50,260 nucleotides of DNA, taken from positions 1-50,260 of the forward strand of contig OMVU01000032.1 of assembly GCA_900314565.1 (NCBI GenBank), in the 5' to 3' direction. The notes under the pieces are model-generated. The model had not been told where the DNA came from. It did not search any database and saw nothing but the letters and a program-made list of their open reading frames with translations. How positions within the stretch are numbered: position 1 is the stretch's first letter; each line of letters begins with the position of its first letter. Below are positions 25,189-33,473 of the stretch, in pieces. This DNA comes from an uncultured Eubacteriales bacterium. GTDB taxonomy: Bacteria; Bacillota; Clostridia; Lachnospirales; Lachnospiraceae. Made by a program: the position numbers and the translations under genes.

Positions 25189-25320
25189 CCGGCTGGATAG
25201 AGCGTCGTGATGTGATGATCACCGGCTGGATAAATTGTCGTGATGTGAAGAGTGCCGGCTTGAAAGATCGCCGGGATAAGAACATTACCGGTTGGATGGA
25301 TCGTCCGGATGGAAAAATCT
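25189..25320 (+). repeat. 33-bp tandem repeats, four diverged units
   Basis: Units start at 25189, 25222, 25255 and 25288, each opening with CCGGyTkGA and carrying CG..GTGATG or a relative in the middle. A partial unit appears to precede them just after the pepF stop. The minus strand reads as an 11-residue repeat (S-R-R-x-x-x-P-A-L-F-x), but no gene start supports it. Confidence 0.8.
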
Positions 25321-25350
25321 TCGGGACAAATAAAACGTCTTAATTTAGAA

Positions 25351-25396
25351 AGAGGACCTGCGGAAGGATGGTTGATTCCTTCTGCAGGTCCTCTTT
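25351..25396 (+). terminator. pepF terminator
   Basis: Long stem AGAGGACCTGC...GAAGGA pairing with TTCCTTC...TGCAGGTCCTCT, then TTTTC. Only one small mismatch interrupts it. Confidence 0.9.
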
Positions 25397-25447
25397 TCTA
25401 ATTAATGGCCGGATCGCAGACTCGTGCGGTGGAAGGCAAAATCGTGC

Positions 25448-25485
25448 CGCACGCGTCGCGGCAGGAACGCCGAAGCGTTCTTGAA
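25448..25485. repeat. GAACGC hairpin repeat, copy 1
   Basis: CGCGTCGCGGC followed by a 9-bp stem CAGGAACGC / GCGTTCTTG (loop CGAA) with one G-T pair. Related copies lie at 25660 and 49111. Confidence 0.7.
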
Positions 25486-25508
25486 GAATGTCAGATGACA
25501 TTCACCCG

Positions 25509-25541
25509 AATCCCGCGCTTTCGTCTCGCGAGCGAGACTTG
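25509..25541. repeat. REP-like hairpin repeat, copy B
   Basis: GAATCCCGCGC header with core stem GTCTCGC-GA-GCGAGAC; the outermost pairs of copy A are lost. It stands directly before the 95-bp module at 25546, as in copy C at 47072. Confidence 0.7.
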
Positions 25542-25545
25542 ATTT

Positions 25546-25640
25546 ATTCTTCATCGCGCAATACTCGCGACTTCAGTCGTGAGATACGCGCGCAAAGTGA
25601 AACTTGCCTTCATCGTGAGTACAATCTCGCGATGAAGAAT
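25546..25640 (+). repeat. 95-bp repeat module, forward copy
   Basis: Bounded by 13-bp inverted ends (ATTCTTCATCGCG / CGCGATGAAGAAT). A reverse-oriented copy lies at 47108-47203 and a decayed partial copy at 7441. Both full copies follow a REP-like hairpin. Confidence 0.8.
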
Positions 25641-25659
25641 ACAATGGAAGGCGCTTACG

Positions 25660-25699
25660 CGCCGCGCACGTCGCGGCAAGAACGCCGAGGCGTTCTTGA
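25660..25699. repeat. GAACGC hairpin repeat, copy 2
   Basis: Perfect 9-bp stem CAAGAACGC / GCGTTCTTG with loop CGAG, preceded by GCGCACGTCGCGG. Confidence 0.7.
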
Positions 25700-25734
25700 A
25701 AATATTCGCACATGCATGAGTGTGGCGGCGACCG

Positions 25735-25872
25735 GGAATAAGTTATTTCCAAAGGCGGGCGTCCGAGCGCGGCCGGTACTTCATATTTTTATAGCCGAAG
25801 GCTTCAAAAATATGTTAGTACCGCTGCCAGCGCGAGCGAGCGGGAGCGTCCCGCCGTGGAAATACTTATTCC
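25735..25872. repeat. 138-bp long inverted repeat
   Basis: Arms of about 60 bp: GGGAATAAGT(T)ATTTCCA and GGCGGGCG on the left match the right arm CGTCCCGCC and GGAAATACTTATTCC, and GGTACTTCATATTTTT pairs inward with AAAAATATGTTAGTACC. The whole can form one long hairpin. It lies just past the stop of the GH94 gene and may end its transcript, though no T tract follows. CCGGGAGCCT recurs at 25871 and 25909. Confidence 0.8.
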
Positions 25873-25925
25873 GGGAGCCTTATAGGGCTTTGACTGAGAA
25901 CCCTCAAACCGGGAGCCTCATCGGT

Positions 25926-28364
25926 TTATTTTCCGATCACGACCGTGACCTCGACCTCCGAACCCTTCGGCTGCGGCGGAATGACACTGCCCTCGATCGG
26001 CTCTCCGTTGACTGTGATCGCGACGTTTCCGCCCTCCAGTCCGTCCGGATTCTTGACCGTGATATTGTAGACCGCCCCGCGGAAGACACGGCGGACGCTG
26101 AATTCCTTCCAGTCGGACGGGATGCACGGCCGCATGCGGAGACCGTCGAAGTCCGGATAAACGCCCAGGATATACTGGGACGCGTTGATGAAGGTCCAGG
26201 AAGCGGTCCCTGTCAGCCAGCTGTTCTTGCCTTCGCCGAAGTTCTGAGCATCGCGGCCTGCCACCATCTGGCAGTATGCGTACGGTTCCGTTCTGTGGAT
26301 CTCGCCCTTGTCTTCAAGGAAGGACGGGGTGATCTTCTTGTAGATCGAGTATGCACGGTTGCCGTGTCCGAGCTCCGTCTCAGCGATGGAGACCCAGGGG
26401 TTGTTGTGGCAGAAGATGCCTGCATTTTCCTTATATCCGGGCGGATAGGAGGAGACTTCGCCGAGATTCAGGTGATATTCCTTGTAAGCCGGCTGCAGGA
26501 TCATGATGCCGTACTCGGATTCGAGCTTCTCTTCAACACTCTTAAGAGCAGTCGCAGCCTCGCCTGTCTCCTTGCCGATGCCCGCCATGACGCAGAAGCC
26601 CTGCGGCTCGATGAAGATCTGGCCATCCTCGCACTCGTGGGAGCCGACCTTCTCGGAGAATGCGTCGTAAGCTCTGAGGAACCACTTGCCGTCCCAGCCG
26701 GCTGTCAGCACGGTCTTCTCCATCTCGGCGATTTCCTTCTCAGCGGCCTCGATGAGACCTGTGTCGCCGTGATGCTTCAGGATCTCGACGTATTCCCTGC
26801 CGTATTTTACGAACATGCCCGCGATAAATACGGATTCAGCCACCGGTCCCTCGCTCGGTCCGGTCGTCTGGAAGGATTCGCCCGGCTCATCCGAGAAGCA
26901 GTTGAGGTTCAGGCAGTCGTTCCAGTCTGCGCGTCCGATCAGCGGAAGTCCATGCGGTCCCTTGTGGGTCGCCGTATAGTTGAAGGAGCGGTTCAGATGC
27001 TCCATGAGCGGTGCTGCGAGAGCATCGTCGTTGTCGAACGGTGTGATCTCGTCGAGGATCGAATAATCTCCGGTCTCACGGATATAGGCGGATACGCCTG
27101 CGATGAGCCAGAGCGGGTCATCGTTAAATCCGCTTCCGACATCCAGATTGCCGCGCTTTGTGAGCGGCTGATACTGATGATATGCGGAACCGTCCGGGAA
27201 CTGAGTTGCCGCGATGTCGAGAAGTCTCTGGCGGGCCTTGTCCGGAACAAGGTGGACAAAGCCGAAGAGGTCCTGGCTGGAATCACGGAAGCCCATGCCG
27301 CGTCCGATGCCGGATTCATAATAGGAAGCGGAGCGGGACATGTTGAACGTGACCATGCACTGGTACTGATGCCATGTGTTGACCATGCGCGTGAACTTGT
27401 CCTCCGGCGTGACGGCGCTGTAGGTGGACAGGAGATTTGTCCAGTACGCTTTGAGGGCTGCCAGGGCTTCGTCAGCCTTCTCGGCTGTCGCGTAGCGGGC
27501 GAGCATTTCCTTCGCGCGGGTCTTGTTGACGATGCCGGGGGCTTCCCATTTGTCCTCTTTTTCATTTTCAATATATCCGAGCACGAATACGAACGTCTTC
27601 GTCTCGCCGGCCGCCAGATCGAGGTCGAGCTCATGCGCGCCGATGGGTGACCAGCCGCTCGCGTGCGAGTTGGTGAGCTTTCCTGCCTGAATCGCTTCCG
27701 GAGCAGCGGGGCTTCCGTAAACGCCGAGGAAGCTGTCACGGTTCGTGTCATACGCGTCGACCGGTGCGTTGACCGAGAAAATGGCGTAATGCTTGCGGCG
27801 CTCGCGATACTCTGTCTTGTGATAGATCGTGGAACCGTCGATCTCAACTTCTCCGGTGCTGTAGTTGCGCTGGAAGTTCGTCATGTCATCCATCGCGTTC
27901 CACAGGCAGAATTCCACATAAGAGAAGAGGGATATGCTGCGCGGGGAAGCGTCCTTGTTGGTCACGCTGACCTTCAGGATCTCACAGTTGTCGCCGATCG
28001 GGACAAATGCAGTGACCTCGGCCGCGATCTTATTCTTTTCGCCGTAGAGGACGGAGTAACCGATTCCGTGACGGGTCTTATAATCGTCGAGCGGTGTCTG
28101 GGTCGGCTGCCATCCCGGATTCCAGATCGTATCGCCGTCCTTAATATAGAAGTAATGGCCGTTGCTGTCCTTCGGCGTGTTGTTGTAGCGGAATCTTGTA
28201 AGACGGAGAAGCTTGGCGTCTTTATAGAAGCTGTACCCGCCGCCGGTGTTCGAGATCATGGTGAAGAATTCTTCGCATCCGAGGTAGTTGATCCAGGGAA
28301 GCGGCGTTTTCGGGGTCGTGATCACATATTCTTTGTTCTGGTCATCAAAATAACCGTATTTCAT
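25926..28364 (-). CDS. Cellobiose phosphorylase (GH94)
   Basis: Cytoplasmic glycoside phosphorylase of 812 residues that splits cellobiose with phosphate into glucose-1-phosphate and glucose. Close overall resemblance to clostridial cellobiose phosphorylases: N-terminal [15 protein letters not shown], the active-site blocks [18 protein letters not shown] and GFNDDPLW (containing the general-acid Asp), then [22 protein letters not shown] precedes the ATG at 28364. It is divergent from a LacI regulator and sugar ABC genes, which points to import and phosphorolysis of cello-oligosaccharides. Cellodextrin phosphorylase is a possible alternative, but length and motifs favour cellobiose. There is no signal peptide. 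Confidence 0.93.
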   Translation of the reverse strand: MKYGYFDDQNKEYVITTPKTPLPWINYLGCEEFFTMISNTGGGYSFYKDAKLLRLTRFRYNNTPKDSNGHYFYIKDGDTIWNPGWQPTQTPLDDYKTRHGIGYSVLYGEKNKIAAEVTAFVPIGDNCEILKVSVTNKDASPRSISLFSYVEFCLWNAMDDMTNFQRNYSTGEVEIDGSTIYHKTEYRERRKHYAIFSVNAPVDAYDTNRDSFLGVYGSPAAPEAIQAGKLTNSHASGWSPIGAHELDLDLAAGETKTFVFVLGYIENEKEDKWEAPGIVNKTRAKEMLARYATAEKADEALAALKAYWTNLLSTYSAVTPEDKFTRMVNTWHQYQCMVTFNMSRSASYYESGIGRGMGFRDSSQDLFGFVHLVPDKARQRLLDIAATQFPDGSAYHQYQPLTKRGNLDVGSGFNDDPLWLIAGVSAYIRETGDYSILDEITPFDNDDALAAPLMEHLNRSFNYTATHKGPHGLPLIGRADWNDCLNLNCFSDEPGESFQTTGPSEGPVAESVFIAGMFVKYGREYVEILKHHGDTGLIEAAEKEIAEMEKTVLTAGWDGKWFLRAYDAFSEKVGSHECEDGQIFIEPQGFCVMAGIGKETGEAATALKSVEEKLESEYGIMILQPAYKEYHLNLGEVSSYPPGYKENAGIFCHNNPWVSIAETELGHGNRAYSIYKKITPSFLEDKGEIHRTEPYAYCQMVAGRDAQNFGEGKNSWLTGTASWTFINASQYILGVYPDFDGLRMRPCIPSDWKEFSVRRVFRGAVYNITVKNPDGLEGGNVAITVNGEPIEGSVIPPQPKGSEVEVTVVIGK

Positions 28365-28460
28365 AAAGGAACTCCTTTCCATAAGAATCGAAAAAAAGCA
28401 GATGCTGTCTCTAATGACAAATATAAGGTAGAAATACGAAAAATGCAAGGCAATTTTCGC

Positions 28461-28609
28461 TTTCGAAAAGGATTAAGTGGGGTTTTTCAGAAACACTTTC
28501 GAGCGGGTTTTGTCATTTTCGAAACAGATGCGTTTTTTGATATTGTGAATATGCCACAAAAAACGGTCTAAAATATCGTATAAAACGACGAATAAGTGAA
28601 ATTTCGAAA
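28461..28609. promoter_or_regulatory. TTTCGAAA palindromes in the divergent control region
   Basis: The 8-bp palindrome TTTCGAAA occurs three times between the GH94 gene and the LacI gene, at 28461, 28517 and 28602, with a related CTTTCGAG near 28497. Such repeated dyads in a divergent sugar locus are good candidates for operators of the adjacent LacI regulator. The 349-base gap holds no gene. Confidence 0.55.
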
Positions 28610-28616
28610 AGATTAG

Positions 28617-28644
28617 TTGACTTTTTGGAAGAATGAGGTATGAT
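28617..28644 (+). promoter_or_regulatory. Promoter of the LacI regulator and ABC genes
   Basis: TTGACT, a 16-base spacer and TATGAT. AAAACGATTAAG and AAAACGATTGAG follow directly downstream, both containing the CG-centred half-sites typical of LacI-family operators, so autoregulation is likely. Confidence 0.75.
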
Positions 28645-28712
28645 GAAATCACGAAAACGATTAAGGAAAAACGATTGAGAGCTTTTTCAAAAAGCAGCAA
28701 GGAGGGCGGCAC

Positions 28713-29726
28713 ATGGTATCACTGAAAGATATCGCTGAAGCCTGCGGGGTCTCAGTCGCAACGGTCAGTAAGGCGCTCAACAATCACAGTGATGTGAGCC
28801 AGTCAAGAAGAGAGCAGATCAAGAAGAAGGCGAATGAGCTCGGTTATCTTCCGAATATGGCTGCAAAGGCGCTGAAGACAAAAAGTACGCATGACATAGG
28901 AATCCTGTTCGCGGATGCCCATAACAGCGGGCTCACACATCCGTTCTTCTCAGAAGTTCTCGAAGGACTCAAGTCCGAGGCCGAGGAGAAGGGATACGAT
29001 CTTACATTTATCAATACAAGATCAAAGATGAACAGAATGTCCTATCTGGAGCATTGCCTCTATCGGAATGTTGACGGAGTCGTTATAGCATGTGTGGATT
29101 TCTTTCAGCCCGAGGTCGTAGAACTTGCTCAGTCAAGACTGCCTGTAGTGACGATCGACCATCTGATGGATTCCTGCGCGACGATTTCTTCCAATAACCT
29201 CGAGGGAATGCAGAAACTTACGGAATATGTGGTGAGCCGGGGACACAGACGGATCGCCTTTATTCACGGAACACCATCTTCGGTGACCAGCGCGAGAATG
29301 GCAGGCTTCTACCGGACACTTGAAGCGCACGGGATCGACATCCCGGATCACTACGTTGTGGAGAGTCCCTATCTGGATGACGAGCTCTCCTATGAGAAGA
29401 CGAAAGAGCTTCTGGCACTCCCGGAAAGACCGACCTGCATCATGTATCCGGATGATTACACCTGTATCGGTGGCATGAACGCGATCAGGGAAGCGGGACT
29501 TCGGATCCCGGAGGATATATCGGTCACAGGATATGACGGTGTCCAGATCGCAAGGATGATGAGTCCGAAGATCACGACGTTCAAGCAGAATATGAGGCTG
29601 ATCGGGCAGATGGCCGCAGACAAGGTGATCGAGCTGATCGAAAAACCGCGCACCGCGATGCGGAGCAACAGGATCATAGACGGAGAAATCTTTGAAGGTG
29701 AATCCGTTGCAATGATAAATAAGTAA
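28713..29726 (+). CDS. LacI-family regulator of the cello-oligosaccharide locus
   Basis: A 337-residue repressor. The helix-turn-helix begins at once (LKDIAEACGVSVATVSKALN, residues 4-23), followed by the hinge and a sugar-binding periplasmic-like domain ending DKVIELIEKP. AAGGAGGGCGGCAC precedes the ATG. It is divergent from cellobiose phosphorylase and 81 bases upstream of the binding protein gene, so it probably controls both units in response to cello-oligosaccharides, like CebR. The ligand is inferred from context only. Confidence 0.93.
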   Translation: MVSLKDIAEACGVSVATVSKALNNHSDVSQSRREQIKKKANELGYLPNMAAKALKTKSTHDIGILFADAHNSGLTHPFFSEVLEGLKSEAEEKGYDLTFINTRSKMNRMSYLEHCLYRNVDGVVIACVDFFQPEVVELAQSRLPVVTIDHLMDSCATISSNNLEGMQKLTEYVVSRGHRRIAFIHGTPSSVTSARMAGFYRTLEAHGIDIPDHYVVESPYLDDELSYEKTKELLALPERPTCIMYPDDYTCIGGMNAIREAGLRIPEDISVTGYDGVQIARMMSPKITTFKQNMRLIGQMAADKVIELIEKPRTAMRSNRIIDGEIFEGESVAMINK

Positions 29727-29807
29727 CTTAAGTAACCAGAGTGATTGTTATGAAGTCAAAGACTTCAGAAAACAATAAAGTTCTAATTCCTAAGGAGGGA
29801 AAAAAAC

Positions 29808-31253
29808 ATGAAGAAGAGATGGCTTGCAATTGGCTTGACCGCAGCAATGATCACAAGCATGGCAGCATGTGGCGGTTCATCATCCACAGCATCTACAGCA
29901 GAGTCCAAACCGGCTGAGTCCGCAGCGACAGAGTCCAAACCGGCTGCTGAGTCCAAAGCTGCTACAGAGTCCAAGACAGAGTCCAAACCGGCTGCAGCAG
30001 GCGACGAAGGCAAGGTCCTTAACGTCGAAGTATGGAATGATGAGTTCATCAACCGCGTGACAGATCATTATCCGGGTTATGAGAAGGTTTCCGACACCGA
30101 AGGCAAGATCGGTGATGTTAAGGTCAACTGGATCATCACAGCGAACCAGGACAATGCTTATCAGAACAACCTGGATGAGGCACTTGCAGCACAGGCTGAC
30201 GCAGCTGCTGACAAGAAGGTCGATATTTTCCTGGTAGAGGCTGACTACGCGCTTAAGTATGTCGACGCTGACGCCGACGTTGCTATGCCGCTGAAAGACC
30301 TCGGTATCACGGATGCTGACCTTTCCAAGCAGTTCTCTTATACACAGGATGTCGTTAAGGATGCCAACGGCGATCTCCGCGGCTCCTCATGGCAGGCTTG
30401 CTCCGCAGGCATGATCTACAGACGTGACGTTGCTCAGGAAGTCTTCGGCGTATCCGAGCCGGCAGATGTTCAGGAACTCTTCAAGGATTGGGATGCTTAC
30501 AAGGCAGCTGCTGCAAAGCTGAAAGAGAAAGGCTACAAAGTAACAGCTTCCGCAAACGATACATACCGCGTATACTCCAACAACGTATCCGGCAAGTGGG
30601 TACAGGATGGCAAGGTCGTTGTTGATGAAAACATCAAGAAGTGGGTCGATGACTCCATGGAGCTTGTAAAGGCTGAGGAGACAGGTACATTCGATCTCTG
30701 GTCTGATGACTGGGCAAAGGGCTTCTTCCAGGATCCGGACGGCAAGGTATTCGCATACTTCGGACCGGCTTGGCTCATCAACTTCTCAATGCACGCTGAC
30801 GAAGACGGTTCTGTAGGCAAGGCCGGTGGCTGGGCTCTTACGACCGGACCGCAGGGATTCTACTGGGGCGGCACATGGATCTGCGCAGCACAGGGAACAG
30901 ACAACCCGACACTCGTAAAGGATATCATCCTTACAATGACAACTGATGACGCTGTTATGAAGGATATCGCTGTCAAGGATTCTGACTGCGTAAACAACAA
31001 AGACGTCCTTAAGGATCTCGCTTCTGACACAAGCTTCGGCAATGCTATCCTCGGCGGACAGAATCCGTATGAGATGCTTGCAGCAGGCGCTGAGCTCGTA
31101 GACATGAGCAACATCTCCATCTATGATCAGGGCTGCAACGAAGAGTTCCAGAAGGCTATGAAGAACTACTTCGAAGGCAACGCAGCTTCCTATGAAGATG
31201 CACTTGCAGAGTTCGAGAAGAACATCAAGGTCAAGTATCCGGAACTTGCATAA
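29808..31253 (+). CDS. Sugar ABC transporter substrate-binding lipoprotein
   Basis: Extracellular solute-binding protein of family 1, 481 residues. The signal peptide ends in a lipobox (MAAC, Cys21), followed by an unusual linker of about 40 residues rich in Glu-Ser-Lys-Pro-Ala with repeated TESKPA units that holds the binding domain away from the membrane. The mature part has the usual carbohydrate-binding layout. Codon choice is narrow (many GCA, GCT, CGT and AAC), consistent with high expression, and a terminator at 31295 separates it from the permease genes so that it can be made in excess. AAGGAGGGAAAAAAAC precedes the ATG. Cello-oligosaccharide binding is inferred from neighbours. Confidence 0.93.
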   Translation: MKKRWLAIGLTAAMITSMAACGGSSSTASTAESKPAESAATESKPAAESKAATESKTESKPAAAGDEGKVLNVEVWNDEFINRVTDHYPGYEKVSDTEGKIGDVKVNWIITANQDNAYQNNLDEALAAQADAAADKKVDIFLVEADYALKYVDADADVAMPLKDLGITDADLSKQFSYTQDVVKDANGDLRGSSWQACSAGMIYRRDVAQEVFGVSEPADVQELFKDWDAYKAAAAKLKEKGYKVTASANDTYRVYSNNVSGKWVQDGKVVVDENIKKWVDDSMELVKAEETGTFDLWSDDWAKGFFQDPDGKVFAYFGPAWLINFSMHADEDGSVGKAGGWALTTGPQGFYWGGTWICAAQGTDNPTLVKDIILTMTTDDAVMKDIAVKDSDCVNNKDVLKDLASDTSFGNAILGGQNPYEMLAAGAELVDMSNISIYDQGCNEEFQKAMKNYFEGNAASYEDALAEFEKNIKVKYPELA

Positions 31254-31294
31254 TCAGATAAAGATTTTCGGAATACAGCAATAGGTGATGAATG

Positions 31295-31331
31295 AGGTGC
31301 CTGTCCGTAATGAGCGGGCAGGCACCTTTTT
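31295..31331 (+). terminator. Attenuating terminator between binding protein and permeases
   Basis: Stem AGGTGCCTGTCCG / GCGGGCAGGCACCT with TTTTT after it. Read-through must occur for the permeases, unless they have their own promoter. Confidence 0.88.
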
Positions 31332-31334
31332 CGC

Positions 31335-31452
31335 CTCTGACAGTGTCCGAGCTGTCAGAGCAGTGAAATTCGAAAGCGATTTATCGGTTTCAGGACCGGC
31401 AGGACGGCACACTCGTATCGGATCCTGCCGAGCCGTGCTGCGGGTCCTGAAA
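31335..31452 (+). other. Structured intercistronic RNA
   Basis: A perfect 9-bp hairpin (CTCTGACAG / CTGTCAGAG, 31335-31360) is followed by a larger nested one: TTTCAGGACC (31388) pairs with GGTCCTGAAA (31452), enclosing GGCAGGA / TCCTGCC. This would protect the downstream message or delay decay, and may regulate the permeases. No known riboswitch was recognised. Confidence 0.6.
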
Positions 31453-31490
31453 AGAATCTGAAAATAATTTATTGCGGAGGGGTGCGTAAA

Positions 31491-32405
31491 ATGCAGAAGA
31501 AAAAGGCAAGCGCAGTTACCAGCTACAATAAATGGGGATATTTTTTCCTGATTCCCTTTATTGTGATCTTCCTGATCTTCCAGCTGATCCCGCTGGTATC
31601 TACGGTCTACTACAGCTTCTTTGAGAACTACAGGTCAGGTCTCAAGCAGATCGGACCGAATTTTGTAGGATTAGGAAACTATGCAAAGCTTCTCAGCCAG
31701 AAGCATTTCCTTACTTATTTTAAGAATACAATGATCATGTGGGTCATGGGCTTTGTCCCGCAGATCATCGTCTCCCTGATTCTCGGAGCATGGTTCACAG
31801 ATCCGTCCCTGAGACTCAAGGGCCAGAGATTCTTCAAGACAGTCATCTACCTGCCGAACCTGATCATGGCTTCCGCTTTCGCGATGCTCTTCTTCGCACT
31901 TTTCGCAGACAGCGGCCCGGTCAACTCGATCCTTATGAATGTCGGCATACTCGCAAAACCCTACAAGTTCATGTCCCATGTGTGGAGCGTCAGAGGGCTG
32001 GTCGCCTTCATGAACTTCCTCATGTGGTTCGGAAATACGACGATCCTTCTGATGGCCGGTATGCTCGGTATCGACTCATCGCTCTTTGAGGCCGCACAGG
32101 TCGACGGCGCGACAGCGACGCAGATCTTCTTCCAGATCACCCTTCCGCTGCTCCGCCCGATCCTCGTGTACGTTATGGTCACATCCCTGATCGGCGGTCT
32201 CCAGATGTTCGACGTACCTCAGATCCTGACGAACGGCACAGGTGATCCGATGTCCTCCTCGATGACGCTGATCATGTTCCTGAATAAGCATCTGTTCAGC
32301 AAGAACTACGGTATGGCGGGTGCTCTCTCGGTCATCCTTCTGATCATCACGGGTATCCTGAGTATGATCATTTTCAAGACAACAGCACAGAATGAAGTGA
32401 AATAA
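31491..32405 (+). CDS. Sugar ABC transporter permease (MalF/UgpA-like)
   Basis: Inner-membrane subunit of 304 residues with six predicted helices and the cytoplasmic EAA loop (EAAQVDGATATQIFFQITLP) that contacts the ATPase. Family features such as the N-terminal GYFFLIPFIVIF and PLLRPILVYV are present. I prefer ATG 31491, 10 bases after GGAGG; a GTG at 31482 overlaps that site. It pairs with the MalG-like permease 17 bases downstream. No nucleotide-binding subunit is encoded, as is common for these importers. Confidence 0.94.
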   Translation: MQKKKASAVTSYNKWGYFFLIPFIVIFLIFQLIPLVSTVYYSFFENYRSGLKQIGPNFVGLGNYAKLLSQKHFLTYFKNTMIMWVMGFVPQIIVSLILGAWFTDPSLRLKGQRFFKTVIYLPNLIMASAFAMLFFALFADSGPVNSILMNVGILAKPYKFMSHVWSVRGLVAFMNFLMWFGNTTILLMAGMLGIDSSLFEAAQVDGATATQIFFQITLPLLRPILVYVMVTSLIGGLQMFDVPQILTNGTGDPMSSSMTLIMFLNKHLFSKNYGMAGALSVILLIITGILSMIIFKTTAQNEVK

Positions 32406-32422
32406 GGAAGGAGGGAAGAAAA

Positions 32423-33280
32423 ATGGCGAATAAAAAAGCAAGTGGCGGCGCATCCATTCATGTAAGAAGAGCCGTTTCCTATATCGTATTGATACTTCTG
32501 TCTTTCCTCTGCCTCTTCTGGTTCTACGTATTGTTCATCAACGCGACCAGATCGAACGGCGAACTCGGACGAGGATTCACAGCGATTCCGAGCACACATC
32601 TGATCGAGAACCTGAATAACATGCTGCACAGCTCGCAGCCGATGCTCTCGGGTCTTCGCAACTCGGTCATCATCTCGGCCTGCACAGCGGCTCTGTGCAC
32701 ATATTTCTCGGTCATGACGGCTTATGCGATCCATTCATACGATTTCAAGGGTAAGAAGGCGATCTTCACGTTCATCCTTGCGATCATGATGATCCCGACA
32801 CAGGTCTCAGCGCTTGGATTCATTCGTTTGATCACCAAGATGCATCTGATGGATAACTTCATCCCGCTGATCATTCCGGCGATTGCCTCCCCGGTCACCT
32901 TCTTCTATATGAAGCAGTACATGGAGAGCAACCTCCCGAGTTCCCTGATCGAAGCGGCCCGTATCGACGGCGCAGGAGAGTTCTACACATTCAACAAGGT
33001 AGTGCTTCCTCTGATGGTCCCGGCAATTGCGGTCCAGGCAATTTTCTCCTTCGTGTCGAGCTGGAATAATTACTTCACTCCGGCCCTTGTTCTTCACGAT
33101 GATAAAATGAAGACCCTGCCGATCCTCATCGCCCAGCTTCGTGCGGCTGACTGGCTGAAGTTCGACATGGGACAGGTCTACGCGGCAATCGCGTTCTCGA
33201 TCTTCCCGGTCATCATCGTTTATCTGATCCTTTCCAAGTACATCGTCGGCGGTGTCGCCGCAGGCGCTGTGAAGGGTTAA
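32423..33280 (+). CDS. Sugar ABC transporter permease (MalG/UgpE-like)
   Basis: Second inner-membrane subunit, 285 residues, six helices, with the EAA loop EAARIDGAGEFYTFNKVVLP and the C-terminal WNNYFTPALV segment typical of the MalG branch. GGAAGGAGGGAAG precedes the ATG. It completes the binding protein and permease set and is closed by a terminator at 33374. The ATPase is presumably a multipurpose MsmX-type protein elsewhere. Confidence 0.94.
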   Translation: MANKKASGGASIHVRRAVSYIVLILLSFLCLFWFYVLFINATRSNGELGRGFTAIPSTHLIENLNNMLHSSQPMLSGLRNSVIISACTAALCTYFSVMTAYAIHSYDFKGKKAIFTFILAIMMIPTQVSALGFIRLITKMHLMDNFIPLIIPAIASPVTFFYMKQYMESNLPSSLIEAARIDGAGEFYTFNKVVLPLMVPAIAVQAIFSFVSSWNNYFTPALVLHDDKMKTLPILIAQLRAADWLKFDMGQVYAAIAFSIFPVIIVYLILSKYIVGGVAAGAVKG

Positions 33281-33373
33281 GGAAGCCATCCGCTTAATCG
33301 GAGTTCCTTTCGGAACTTCGGTCAAGGATTTACTAAGACAACAATTTTTTTCATCTGAAACTCCTTTAATAAG

Positions 33374-33418
33374 AAACTCCCGCATTCGGCTTTCACCGGT
33401 GCGGGAGTTTTGATTTTT
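33374..33418 (+). terminator. Terminator of the sugar ABC operon
   Basis: An 11-bp stem (AAACTCCCGCA / TGCGGGAGTTT) followed by TGATTTTTTC. A smaller GTTCC-TTTC-GGAAC hairpin lies about 65 bases upstream. Confidence 0.9.
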
Positions 33419-33473
33419 TCAACATTTTCAATCTCAGACGCAGAGGGTCTGAGAGCAGGACTGCGATCGATTG

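Noticed and set aside
25046-25285. Minus-strand frame with an 11-residue repeat
   Set aside because: It is the translation of the 33-bp tandem array; no start signal, and it overlaps the pepF 3' end.
25488-27650. 720-residue plus-strand open frame
   Set aside because: It runs antisense to the clearly real cellobiose phosphorylase and its N-terminal part translates repeat DNA. It has no family resemblance and no ribosome binding site.
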